Of a DNA stretch of 64,000 bases, positions 52,748-61,449 are shown one piece after another. Source of the DNA: Priestia taiwanensis (GTDB lineage Bacteria; Bacillota; Bacilli; Bacillales; Bacillaceae_G); NCBI RefSeq assembly GCF_014638355.1, contig NZ_BMFK01000001.1, positions 511,160-575,159 of the forward strand. Direction: 5' to 3'. The position numbers and the translations under genes are program-made. Within the stretch, counting starts at the first letter, position 1. Each line of letters opens with the position of its first letter. Under the pieces are notes generated by a model. The model was not told where the DNA came from, ran no database searches, and worked only from the letters and a program-made list of their open reading frames with translations.

Positions 52748-53108
52748 CTTTAATGGATGCATCAACAAGATAGATAAAGAGCGTTATTGTATAAATCACA
52801 AACGCTCTAAGCCACGTAAGAAGAAAGACAAGAAGAATATTTATCATCATGAGAACAAATCATTCTACAATTCAGATGTATGGAAGTTTGCTAGGTCACA
52901 AGTATACGAGCGTGAGAAAGGTAAGTGTCAGAGATGTGGAAGGTTTGTCTTTGGACGTAGCGCACATGTGCATCACATTATATCTGTGAGACAAGATCAA
53001 ACATTAAAGTTAGAACTGAACAACTTAATGTTACTATGTCCGAAATGCCATATTGAAGAAGAAAACGAAGGCAAACCGAAGAAAGTATTTCCAAGCTACT
53101 TTGGATAA
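52734..53108 (+). CDS. HNH endonuclease
   Basis: Start near 52734, overlapping the preceding gene; 124 aa. Zinc Cys pairs CQRCGRF and LCPKCH flank the HNH core HVHHIISVRQDQ ... LNNLMLLC. HNH nucleases directly ahead of terminase genes are needed for cos-end cleavage in HK97-type phages, suggesting this phage packages with cohesive ends. Confidence 0.85.
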   Translation: MKYCDFNGCINKIDKERYCINHKRSKPRKKKDKKNIYHHENKSFYNSDVWKFARSQVYEREKGKCQRCGRFVFGRSAHVHHIISVRQDQTLKLELNNLMLLCPKCHIEEENEGKPKKVFPSYFG

Positions 53109-53214
53109 GCCCCCCTGGTCAAATCGAAAAAAGTAGGTACGGGAAAGATAGGTAACAATGGGGGCATCTCTTTCGTTAGACGAAAATTTTAAAAAACAAA
53201 GGGGGGTGTGAAAT

Positions 53215-53652
53215 TTGGCCACGAAAAAGGAGATTCAAAAAAGAGTTTCTGAGAAAACGGAAGCTGAAAAAAATAGAATATTGAAGATCATGCGTGATGC
53301 GGATATTTACACCCTTACTCTAGATCCATTAATAGAATCGTATTTAGATATTTATGAGATTTATATGACCATGCACTTACAGTGGAAGGACAAGGGATTC
53401 CCAGCCACACAACGTCATACAAATAAAGCTGGGGCCACGAATAATTCCAAGCATCCATTGGCCCAACAAGTAGAAACATGGGCGGATAAGAAAACCAAGG
53501 CATTGGATTTACTTGGATTAACTAATAAATCAAAATCACAAAAGATTGTGACGGGTGGATCTTCGGTTCGAAAGGATGAAATTGTAGAAAAACCTAAAGA
53601 TAATATAACTGAATTAGATAAGCATCGTGAAAAGTGGCGTGGTGCTAAATGA
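53215..53652 (+). CDS. P27-family small terminase subunit
   Basis: TTG 53215 behind GGGGGGTG; 145 aa. Helical (LIESYLDIYEIYMTMHLQW) with ADKKTKALDLLGLTNKSKSQ, the P27-type pattern. Binds phage ends and presents DNA to the large subunit encoded next (4-bp overlap). Confidence 0.8.
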   Translation: MATKKEIQKRVSEKTEAEKNRILKIMRDADIYTLTLDPLIESYLDIYEIYMTMHLQWKDKGFPATQRHTNKAGATNNSKHPLAQQVETWADKKTKALDLLGLTNKSKSQKIVTGGSSVRKDEIVEKPKDNITELDKHREKWRGAK

Positions 53653-55370
53653 TTGAACGCGGTATTAATTACGCAGATATTTACGCAAAACAAGTAAGGA
53701 AGAATCCTAAGAAGTATCCGGACACCATTAGAGCAATGGTAGATAGATATTATAAATGGAAAAAGCGTAAAGATATTTGGTTCGATGTAGATCGTACAAA
53801 CGAAATGATGGATTGGGTTGAGACATTCGTTCGCCACACCAAAGGTAGTCTGGCTGGACAACCTTTTGTTCTGGAAGATTGGGAGAAATTCGCCTATTCG
53901 AATATTTATGGATGGATGCATAAGAATGAAGAAGGCGAAATTGTCCGTGTCATTCGAGAAGCGTATATACAGGTTCCAAAGAAGAATGGTAAAACTCTTG
54001 TCGGTGTCGGTGCGTTAGGGTACGCGATGTATGGCGAGGGTGTATTAAGTGCGGATTGCTATTGTTGCGCGAGTGACTTCAATCAGGCGCAATATGCAGC
54101 CAAACCATTCGCTGCCACAATCATGAATCATGATGTATTAATGGATTGTTCACAGATTTTCAAAGGCCCAAAGGGAACTATATCAGGTGTAACATACGAT
54201 TATATACGTGATGGGCTGGCATATCAGAATCAATTTATTGTTATGTCAAAGAACATTAAGTCTATCGAGGGTTCTAATCCACATTTCATTTTGAATGATG
54301 AACTTCATGCTCAAGAGAACATGGATCAGTATGACAACTTTAAATCAGCGCAGGTTGCACGTGCTGAGCCAATTATGTTCAATATATCAACTGCTGGTAA
54401 AGGTTCTTCGTCTGTTGGTATGCGTGTCTATCGCGAAGCAAAAGAAGTATTGAAGAATGATGATAATGATTCAAGTTTCGTTATGATTTACGAACCGAAT
54501 AGGAATTATGATTGGACTGATAGAAAAGTTTGGGCCATGGTTAATCCGAATATCGGTGTATCGGTAACAATGAGCGCACTTGAAACAGAATTCATTACTG
54601 CTTCACGTTCGGCACATAAGAAAGCAGAGTTTCTTTCTAAGCATTTGAATGTATTCGTAAACGGTGCTGAAAATTACTTTGAACAAGACCAGGTAGAGCA
54701 TGTACTTGTGGATGATTTAGGCGACTTGTTGGGAGAAACTTGTTACCTTGGATTAGATTTATCAAAAACAACTGATTTAACATGCGTATCGCTTAATTTC
54801 CCTACTTATGATGAAGAGGGACGGGCAATATTAAAAGTAAAACAAATGTATTTCATTCCGAATGCCGATATTGAATTTAGAGAAAAAGAAGACAACGTAC
54901 CTTATAGCGATTTAGTGGAGCGTGGTTTTGTTCAATTTTGTGATGGCAAGATGATTGACCAAGACCAAGTAATGGGATACATCAAGGAATGTATGGATTT
55001 ATACGATGTGCAACAAATAAATTATGATCCAGCGATGTCTCAGAAACTTATTGAGAAGTGTGAAAACCTGGGATTAGAGTGTATTCGTGTGGATCAGTAC
55101 GCAAATGTTATGAACGCTCCACTTGATGATGCTGAGATGATAATTTATGAAGAAAGATTATTTACTGATAATCCTTTATTTGTTTATTGTGCTCTTAATG
55201 TTGTTGTTGTAACGAATCTTAATGGCATGAAAGTTCCGAGTAAAAAACAATCTAAAAAGAAAATTGATGGGTTTGTAGCTTTTTTAGTTGCTCATAAAGA
55301 AACAATGATGCAGATGGAAGATATAGATGGTGATGGCATGGATGATTTAATTAATGAAATCTATAGATAG
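53649..55370 (+). CDS. Terminase large subunit
   Basis: 573 aa. ATPase Walker A-like QVPKKNGKTLVGVGALG, Walker B FILNDELHAQ; nuclease domain with LGLDLSKTTDLT (first metal Asp) and later acidic residues in NAPLDDAEMIIYE. Length and motif order match HK97-type (Terminase_1) motors that translocate DNA into the prohead. Confidence 0.92.
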   Translation: MIERGINYADIYAKQVRKNPKKYPDTIRAMVDRYYKWKKRKDIWFDVDRTNEMMDWVETFVRHTKGSLAGQPFVLEDWEKFAYSNIYGWMHKNEEGEIVRVIREAYIQVPKKNGKTLVGVGALGYAMYGEGVLSADCYCCASDFNQAQYAAKPFAATIMNHDVLMDCSQIFKGPKGTISGVTYDYIRDGLAYQNQFIVMSKNIKSIEGSNPHFILNDELHAQENMDQYDNFKSAQVARAEPIMFNISTAGKGSSSVGMRVYREAKEVLKNDDNDSSFVMIYEPNRNYDWTDRKVWAMVNPNIGVSVTMSALETEFITASRSAHKKAEFLSKHLNVFVNGAENYFEQDQVEHVLVDDLGDLLGETCYLGLDLSKTTDLTCVSLNFPTYDEEGRAILKVKQMYFIPNADIEFREKEDNVPYSDLVERGFVQFCDGKMIDQDQVMGYIKECMDLYDVQQINYDPAMSQKLIEKCENLGLECIRVDQYANVMNAPLDDAEMIIYEERLFTDNPLFVYCALNVVVVTNLNGMKVPSKKQSKKKIDGFVAFLVAHKETMMQMEDIDGDGMDDLINEIYR

Positions 55371-55385
55371 AAAGGTGATGTAGAG

Positions 55386-55637
55386 ATGGATAGTGAAAAG
55401 TTCCGGATTCGCTTTGGCGATATGGATATTAGAGTTCATAAACAAAGCCCTACAATGTTCGATGTGGTAGTTGGAAATTGTAAGACTGGTAATGGGATTC
55501 TTATGTGTTCAGTAGAACAGGAGAGACAACCTTATCCATTTTACAAAGTGGTTAACCTTCAAGTTTTTTCGGAAGAGAAATCTTCCATTGATTCTCAAGG
55601 CATACTTCTTCAATTGATAGGAGGTTTTAAGTTATGA
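55386..55637 (+). CDS. 83-aa phage protein
   Basis: AAGGTGATG precedes ATG 55386. FRIRFGDMDIRVHKQSPTMF, small beta protein inserted between terminase and portal. Unknown. Confidence 0.55.
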   Translation: MDSEKFRIRFGDMDIRVHKQSPTMFDVVVGNCKTGNGILMCSVEQERQPYPFYKVVNLQVFSEEKSSIDSQGILLQLIGGFKL

Positions 55638-55768
55638 ATCAGCGAGTGGGTTTCTTAGTGTCTAAACTTATTTATAAGGAATTGATAATTAACGGAGCTT
55701 TAAATAATAAGCAGGATGCATATGAGATTTTGGAGTTAGTGAAAGAACATATTAAAAATCATAAGTAA
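55634..55768 (+). CDS. 44-aa phage protein
   Basis: Overlaps the previous stop by 4 bp, with GGAGG upstream. MNQRVGFLVSKLIYKELIIN, helical. Unknown. Confidence 0.55.
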   Translation: MNQRVGFLVSKLIYKELIINGALNNKQDAYEILELVKEHIKNHK

Positions 55769-55798
55769 TTTAAGGTGATGGTGAAAGGCGGTGAAGTA

Positions 55799-57010
55799 TT
55801 GGGATTACGTGATAGGTTTTCTAACTTTGTGGCCCGACAGGTGGAGAAACGAGGATTGTTAGATGATATTTTCGGCAATTCAATCCGATACGGTGGACGG
55901 TATATAAGTGATACGAATATTTTAGAATCATCTGATGTATACGAGTTGATGCAGGATATAAGTAATCAAATGATGCTGGCCACAATAGTTGTGGAAGACA
56001 AAGACGGTAACGAAATTACGGACCATCAATCATTAAATATATTAAGGAATCCGAATAGTTACCTAACACAATCAGAGTTCATTAAGTTGATGACAAATAC
56101 TTATCTATTGGAAGGCGAAGTCTTTCCATTTCTAAATATTGACCAACTTCATTTGGCTTCCAACGTGTATACGGAACTAGATGGAAATATGATTCCACAT
56201 TATAAAGTAGGTAGTGTTGAAATTCCGCCGTTTATGATTAGACATGTGAAAAACATTGGTACCGATCATTTAAAGGGAAAGGGAATTCTTGATTTGGGTA
56301 AGGATACACTTGAAGGTGTTATGAATGCTGAAAAAGTATTGACTGACAAATATAAGAAAGGTGGTTTTCTGGCTTTTTTGCTTAAATTGGATGCCCATAT
56401 CAATCCACAGAATGCGGCTCAGTCTAAACTTATTAAAGCAATACTAGATCAATTAGAATCCATCGATGAAAGTCGTTCTGTCAAATTAATTCCACTTGGT
56501 AAAGGTTACTCTATTGATGGGCTGAAATCACCTGTGGAAGACGAGAAGATACTTGCATATCTAAATGTATATAAGAAGGATTTAGGTAAGTTCTTGGGTG
56601 TAAATGTGGATACATATACGGCATTGATGGAAGTTGATTTGGAAAAGGCAATGATGTATCTGCATAACAAGGCAGTACGCCCGATAATGAGGAATTTTGA
56701 AGACCATTTGAGTCTTCTTTTTTTCGGTCCAAATTCGCGTGAACGTATTAAATTTAAGATTAATATTCTTGATTTTGTTACGTATAGTACGAAAACAAAT
56801 ATCGGTTATAACATCGTTCGTACTGGTATTACGTCACCGGATAATGTTGCGGACATGTTAGGTTTTGAAAAGCAAAATACACAGGAGAGCCAAGCAATTT
56901 ATATCAGTAATGATTTATCTAAAATTGGTGAGAAGAAAGCAACTGATGATTCTCTAGGGGGAGGTAAAGAAAATGAAAGTGGAGATCAGAGGGAATCAAA
57001 TTCTAATTGA
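55799..57010 (+). CDS. HK97-family portal protein
   Basis: TTG 55799 behind GGCGGTGAAG (403 aa); an in-frame start at 55775 is an alternative. ESSDVYELMQDISNQMMLAT, NPNSYLTQSEFIKLMTNTYL and the long C-terminal helices fit phage portals. It forms the dodecameric DNA gate of the capsid vertex. The C-terminus is overlapped 38 bp by the protease gene. Confidence 0.88.
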   Translation: MGLRDRFSNFVARQVEKRGLLDDIFGNSIRYGGRYISDTNILESSDVYELMQDISNQMMLATIVVEDKDGNEITDHQSLNILRNPNSYLTQSEFIKLMTNTYLLEGEVFPFLNIDQLHLASNVYTELDGNMIPHYKVGSVEIPPFMIRHVKNIGTDHLKGKGILDLGKDTLEGVMNAEKVLTDKYKKGGFLAFLLKLDAHINPQNAAQSKLIKAILDQLESIDESRSVKLIPLGKGYSIDGLKSPVEDEKILAYLNVYKKDLGKFLGVNVDTYTALMEVDLEKAMMYLHNKAVRPIMRNFEDHLSLLFFGPNSRERIKFKINILDFVTYSTKTNIGYNIVRTGITSPDNVADMLGFEKQNTQESQAIYISNDLSKIGEKKATDDSLGGGKENESGDQRESNSN

Positions 57011-57557
57011 TGGCTATGTCAATGCAGTTGATAGAGAGAGCCGGGTTTTACCTTCACCACGTGGATATTTTAAAGAAAAAATAATTCCTAAAGCATTTGA
57101 GAAAGCTTTATCTGATTCTAAAAATGTTGATCTACTCTTTAATCATAAGAAAGACCGAAACCTTGGTTCAATTGGCAATGGGAATTTGGAATTGTATGAG
57201 GACAATATTGGATTAAGGGCAAGTGCAACTGTCACCGATGAAGAAGTTATTCAGAAAGCTAGAAATGGGGAGTTACGAGGCTGGTCATTTGCCTTCATTT
57301 CTAAAAAGGATAACTGGTCTGATGGACAAGATGGTATACAATTACGTTCTATTGAAGAACTTGAACTATTGGAAGTATCTATATTAGATCAGACACCTGC
57401 ATATGTAGGTACATCTATTGAAGCACGCGGTGAAAATACTAGTCTTGTGGAACATAGAAGTCATGATGAGAAAGTTCGTGTGCTAGAAGATAAGCTGGAT
57501 ATAGAGAAAAGAAGTGCCATTGTAAATAAAATTAACGAAATACTGGGGGATAAATAA
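56973..57557 (+). CDS. HK97-family prohead protease
   Basis: 194 aa; GGGGGAGG before ATG 56973. The catalytic His is in VDLLFNHKKDRNLGS and Ser in GWSFAFISKKD, with ELELLEVSILDQTPAY typical of the U35 fold. Processes the capsid delta domain during maturation. Confidence 0.9.
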   Translation: MKVEIRGNQILIDGYVNAVDRESRVLPSPRGYFKEKIIPKAFEKALSDSKNVDLLFNHKKDRNLGSIGNGNLELYEDNIGLRASATVTDEEVIQKARNGELRGWSFAFISKKDNWSDGQDGIQLRSIEELELLEVSILDQTPAYVGTSIEARGENTSLVEHRSHDEKVRVLEDKLDIEKRSAIVNKINEILGDK

Positions 57558-57558
57558 C

Positions 57559-58887
57559 ATGAATAAAAAATTATTATTGTCGTTACAAGCTAAACACAAC
57601 AAACGTTTAGAAGAATTACGTTCTAAAGTAACGGGTGGAGAGTTACGTTCTGAAGAGTTAGCAAATGTAGAAACTGAGATTGAAAGTATTAATACAGAAT
57701 TACAAGAAGTAGCTAATGAATTGGCTGAGATAGATGCAGCTGAAGAACGAGCTGATAAGACAGATGAAACTAAGGACGAAGAAAAAGAGAAAAATGATGA
57801 CAAGGAAGAAGAGAAAAAAGAGGAAATCAGTGAAGAGAAACGTTCAGCAGTTCTAGCAGCTATTTCAAGCGGTCTTTCTACAAAGGGACATTCTTCCACA
57901 GTGAAAAAGGAAGTTGAAGTACGCTCTGCATTTGCAAATTATGTAGTGGGTAAAATTACTGAAGTTGAAGCACGTTCACTTGGTATCGAAGCTGGTAATG
58001 GATCCGTTACAGTTCCAGAAGTTATTGCTTCAGAGATTATTACGTATGCACAAGAAGAAAACTTACTTCGTAAATATGGTTCTGTCCATAAGACAAAAGG
58101 TGATGTGAAGTATCCTGTTTTAGTTAAAAAAGCAGAAGCAAATGTACGCAAGAACGAGCGTGGTAAGAATGATGAGATTCCGGAAACAGGAATTCAATTC
58201 GATGAAATTCTATTAAGCCCAGCGGAGTTCGATGCTCTTGCTACTGTAACGAAGAAGTTACTTAAAATGACGGGTGCTCCAATCGAACAGATTGTCATTG
58301 AAGAATTGAAAAAAGCTTATGTACGTAAGGAAACTGATTACATGTTTAATGGTGATGATACTGGTAATGAGAACCCGGGTTCATTATCTAAAAAAGCAGT
58401 GAAGTATTATGAGTCAGAGAAGGTCGATATTATGAAAGCTGACTTCTCTCAAAAGTTATACCAACAACTTGTGAAAATGAAAGGTCAGGTTGTTACTGAA
58501 GTTCTTAAGAAATCCATGTGGATTGTTAACCGTGCTGCATTAACTTTACTTGAAGGAATGACAGATACAACAGGCCGTCCATTGCTTCATGTGGATGCAA
58601 CAGATGGTGTAACTTACAAATTACTTGGTCATAAATTAGATTTTACTGATGCAGCAAGCGGTGATAATCCAGCAGTTCCAGTGTTCTATTTTGGTGACTT
58701 CAAAGCCTTCCACATTCAAGATGTAGTTGGTGCAATGGAAATTCAAAAATTAATTGAAAAGTTCGCTAGTGTAAATATGACAGGCTTCCAGATTTATAAC
58801 TTACTTGATGGTCAATTAATCTATTCACCGTTTGAACCTGCTGTTTATAAATATGAGGTTGGGATAGCTAAACCAACAACTCCATAA
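57559..58887 (+). CDS. HK97-family major capsid protein
   Basis: 442 aa. The first ~115 residues are a charged coiled coil (ETEIESINTELQEVANELAE, then a Lys/Glu/Asp run): the scaffolding delta domain removed by the protease. The HK97 fold follows (GSVTVPEVIASEIITYAQEE, FDEILLSPAEFDALATVTKK). The ~110-residue delta domain and order after the protease are standard. Confidence 0.9.
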   Translation: MNKKLLLSLQAKHNKRLEELRSKVTGGELRSEELANVETEIESINTELQEVANELAEIDAAEERADKTDETKDEEKEKNDDKEEEKKEEISEEKRSAVLAAISSGLSTKGHSSTVKKEVEVRSAFANYVVGKITEVEARSLGIEAGNGSVTVPEVIASEIITYAQEENLLRKYGSVHKTKGDVKYPVLVKKAEANVRKNERGKNDEIPETGIQFDEILLSPAEFDALATVTKKLLKMTGAPIEQIVIEELKKAYVRKETDYMFNGDDTGNENPGSLSKKAVKYYESEKVDIMKADFSQKLYQQLVKMKGQVVTEVLKKSMWIVNRAALTLLEGMTDTTGRPLLHVDATDGVTYKLLGHKLDFTDAASGDNPAVPVFYFGDFKAFHIQDVVGAMEIQKLIEKFASVNMTGFQIYNLLDGQLIYSPFEPAVYKYEVGIAKPTTP

Positions 58888-58901
58888 GGAGCTGACAGTA
58901 T

Positions 58902-59141
58902 ATGAATGATTTAATCGATAAACTAAAATCACATATTCAATGGGAAGAGGGCATGGATGATACTATGCTCTCTTTTTATATTACAAATGCTCAAAGATAT
59001 GTAGAAAAAGCAACAGGAGCACAAACCGAGTACTTAGTACTTATGGTTGCGGGTATTATGTACGAATATCGTGTGTCTGAGAAAGAACTTGGCCAAGCGT
59101 TAGACGCAATGACACCTTTCTTTATTCAGGAGGTGTATTAA
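58902..59141 (+). CDS. Head-tail connector (gp6-like)
   Basis: AAGGAG before ATG 58902; 79 aa. IQWEEGMDDTMLSFYITNAQ and LVAGIMYEYRV-like helices match the small helical gp6/YqbG family that forms a ring under the portal. Confidence 0.75.
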   Translation: MNDLIDKLKSHIQWEEGMDDTMLSFYITNAQRYVEKATGAQTEYLVLMVAGIMYEYRVSEKELGQALDAMTPFFIQEVY

Positions 59142-59142
59142 A

Positions 59143-59478
59143 GTGACTAAGCGCTTTACAAATAGAATGCGATTCGCGGCAGATTTATTAAAGATTGGCG
59201 AAACAATTGACCCAAAAACAGACCGTGTTATCACTGATTATCTGTTTTCTAGAGTGATTCGCTATAATAACGCTGGTGTAACGGTGACTGACAAACATTT
59301 TAGTAGACAAGATGGTAATGAAGTGATGAAGAAAATAGAAATACGCTTGGATCGTGTCATTGAAGAGAATCAAAAAGACTATCGTGTACGGATTAAAGAT
59401 AAAACGTACAATATTGAACGTCTTTATGTACGTGAGGATGAACGTATTATGGAGTTGAATTTAGCCTATGTTAGTTAA
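59143..59478 (+). CDS. Phage head closure / head-tail adaptor
   Basis: GTG 59143 after GGAGGTG; 111 aa, beta-rich. FTNRMRFAADLLKIGETIDP at the start and RVRIKDKTYNIERLYVREDE near the end suit the SPP1 gp16-type stopper, by position and fold pattern. Confidence 0.65.
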   Translation: MTKRFTNRMRFAADLLKIGETIDPKTDRVITDYLFSRVIRYNNAGVTVTDKHFSRQDGNEVMKKIEIRLDRVIEENQKDYRVRIKDKTYNIERLYVREDERIMELNLAYVS

Positions 59479-59800
59479 TTTTGAACAATTGAGAAGCATT
59501 ATGAAGCAAAGTAAGCTATTAGTTTTCCGTGATAGCGCGCCAACTGATGCTAAAGAGCCTTATATTGTGTATGAGTTCGTGAATGAGAACCATAAAAGGG
59601 CTTCAAATAAAATTCTAAAAGACATGCCTTTATACCACATTGCGGTGATTACAAAAGGGACTGAGGAAGATATTACACCGTTAAAAAAGGTATTTAATGA
59701 TGCCGGTGTCTCTTACGCTAAATTTACGGGTCTCCCATATGACGAAAACGACGATACTATCACACAATTTACTACGTATGTGAGGTGTATTAATGGCTAA
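59468..59800 (+). CDS. Tail terminator-like protein
   Basis: 110 aa, overlapping both neighbours. MLVNFEQLRSIMKQSKLLVF, IVYEFVNENHKRASNK, ITPLKKVFNDAGVSYAKF. Position and size fit the tail completion/terminator family that caps the tail tube. Assignment mainly by context. Confidence 0.6.
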   Translation: MLVNFEQLRSIMKQSKLLVFRDSAPTDAKEPYIVYEFVNENHKRASNKILKDMPLYHIAVITKGTEEDITPLKKVFNDAGVSYAKFTGLPYDENDDTITQFTTYVRCING

Positions 59801-60173
59801 TAAAAACGGCTTTGCTGAAGCGTTGAACGATATAAATACACTATTAAAAGTGAATAAAACAGTGGAAAAGAATGTGCTACAAGAAGCGGCTGAATACTTC
59901 ATAGATAAGTTGAAGCCACATATTAATATGTCAGATCGAGACAAACAAACACATTTACGAGATAGTTTAAAGGTCGTTGTGAAAGATGACCATGTGGCCG
60001 TTGAATTTGATGACAAGGCTTGGTATTGGTATCTAGCTGATAAAGGTCATAAGAAAGCAAACGGAAAAGGTCGTGTGAAAGGATTACATTTTACACGAAA
60101 CACTTTCGATGCTGAGGGCGACAAGATAGCCGATATTATGGCCCAAAGAATATTAGATGAAATGAAAGGATGA
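59793..60173 (+). CDS. HK97 gp10-family head-tail joining protein
   Basis: 126 aa. LQEAAEYFIDKLKPHINMSD, LRDSLKVVVKDDHVAVEFDD, YWYLADKGHKKANGKGRVKG is the usual gp10 pattern (N-terminal helix, then a beta domain with a G-H-K loop). Confidence 0.82.
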   Translation: MANKNGFAEALNDINTLLKVNKTVEKNVLQEAAEYFIDKLKPHINMSDRDKQTHLRDSLKVVVKDDHVAVEFDDKAWYWYLADKGHKKANGKGRVKGLHFTRNTFDAEGDKIADIMAQRILDEMKG

Positions 60174-60178
60174 TATAA

Positions 60179-60811
60179 GTGGTTAAATCAAAAGAATTAT
60201 TGTATCCAGTGGGTATTGAATCTTTATTCCTCGCAATGATGGTTGGAGGAAAAGATTCTCGAAGTGCTATTCCTACTTATGAAGCTATTGAGCAATTAGA
60301 TAACATTGTAGAACTAGGGATTGCAGGGAATCGTACTACCTTAGTTAAGTGGGCATCAAATAAGTTGTTTGTTAATGCTGGTAAAAATTCAAAATATACA
60401 TTGTCTCTTACACATGTATCGTTACCACAAGCAATTAAAGATAAAATTTACGGTTATATGGCCCAAAAGGGCGTTGTGTTTAACAAATCAACAGTAAAAG
60501 AGTATCCAATGTTTGCAGTTGGATTTATCGCACCTTTAAGCGATGGATCAAAGATTGCACGTTGGTATCCACGAGTACAAATCGCACCGGCTGAAGAAAC
60601 GTTTTCTACTACTGGGGACGAAGCAGAAGTAAAAGATCAATCATTAGTTATGGAAGCAACTCCATTATTATTTAATGACAATACAGAAGTTGACTTCTCG
60701 GAAGTGCGTGATAGTGCGACAGGTGTCACTGTGGAAGACTTTATGAAACAAGTAATTTGTGATGAATCACAATTGGCTGTACTAGGAACTGCAACACCAC
60801 CAACTTTATGA
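60179..60811 (+). CDS. Major tail protein
   Basis: GTG 60179 with AAAGGATG; 210 aa. ELLYPVGIESLFLAMMVGGK and KIARWYPRVQIAPAEETFST match the phi13-type major tail protein. Polymerises as the tail tube. The last residues show no Ig-like extra domain. Confidence 0.83.
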   Translation: MVKSKELLYPVGIESLFLAMMVGGKDSRSAIPTYEAIEQLDNIVELGIAGNRTTLVKWASNKLFVNAGKNSKYTLSLTHVSLPQAIKDKIYGYMAQKGVVFNKSTVKEYPMFAVGFIAPLSDGSKIARWYPRVQIAPAEETFSTTGDEAEVKDQSLVMEATPLLFNDNTEVDFSEVRDSATGVTVEDFMKQVICDESQLAVLGTATPPTL

Positions 60812-60822
60812 GGAGTGACAAT

Positions 60823-61209
60823 ATGGCACGTTTAAGTGATTTAGTAAACGTTAATATAAATAGGAATGTTATTAAAGTACAAGGGGCTGAAATCCCTGTT
60901 ATTTTTACAATGGAATCTTTTGCGCATATCGAAGAAGCATATGGGAAGAAGTATCATGTTTTCGAAAAAGATTTGCATAAAACTATGACGAAAAAGAATA
61001 TAGTGATGGGTAAAAGTGAAACGAAAATTATGTATGCTTTAATTTACGCAATGATTCGAACTGCTGGAACAGAATGTACATTAGAAGAAATCAAAGGTGC
61101 CATTCCATTAAATGATGTACCTGGTATCTTCCAAGCAACATTAGATATATTCAACAACCAAAACTTCCAACAATCCGACATGGAGAAAATAAAAAAGGAA
61201 AAAAAGTAA
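60823..61209 (+). CDS. Tail assembly chaperone G
   Basis: Start 60823 behind GAGGAGTG; 128 aa. GAEIPVIFTMESFAHIEEAY, helical, with a Lys-rich C-terminus. Its last codons contain two A-AAA-AAG slippery heptamers just before the TAA, so a fraction of ribosomes should make the extended G-T form with the next frame. Confidence 0.82.
   Translation: MARLSDLVNVNINRNVIKVQGAEIPVIFTMESFAHIEEAYGKKYHVFEKDLHKTMTKKNIVMGKSETKIMYALIYAMIRTAGTECTLEEIKGAIPLNDVPGIFQATLDIFNNQNFQQSDMEKIKKEKK
61191..61206 (+). promoter_or_regulatory. Programmed -1 frameshift site (two slippery heptamers)
   Basis: A-AAA-AAG in the G frame at 61191-61197 and again at 61200-61206, with TAA at 61207. Either -1 slip leads into the open frame ...VKNVFTEESQSSE that continues to 61433. 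Confidence 0.85.
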
Positions 61210-61214
61210 AAAAT

Positions 61215-61433
61215 GTGTTTACCGAAGAATCTCAGTCTAGTGAATTAGACTGGGATTTTTACTTTTATGTCGGGAACACATTGTTAGGTTTGAGCATGGA
61301 TGACTTCTTTAAAATAACACCTGCTCATTTTTTGAAACAATACATCATGCATCTTAGATATAACCATCCAGATGCGATTATAGAGAAGAAACCAAAGCAA
61401 GTATATACGTTAGATCAAACGCCATTCTATTGA
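61215..61433 (+). CDS. T extension of tail assembly chaperone (frameshift product GT)
   Basis: A frame in -1 relation to G, open from the slippery site. It reads ELDWDFYFYVGNTLLGLSMD, TPAHFLKQYIMHLRYN, and ends VYTLDQTPFY. It has no good start codon of its own, as expected for a domain made only by frameshifting. G and GT bind the tape measure during tail assembly. Confidence 0.8.
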   Translation: MFTEESQSSELDWDFYFYVGNTLLGLSMDDFFKITPAHFLKQYIMHLRYNHPDAIIEKKPKQVYTLDQTPFY

Positions 61434-61449
61434 AAAGTGAGGTGAGAAA

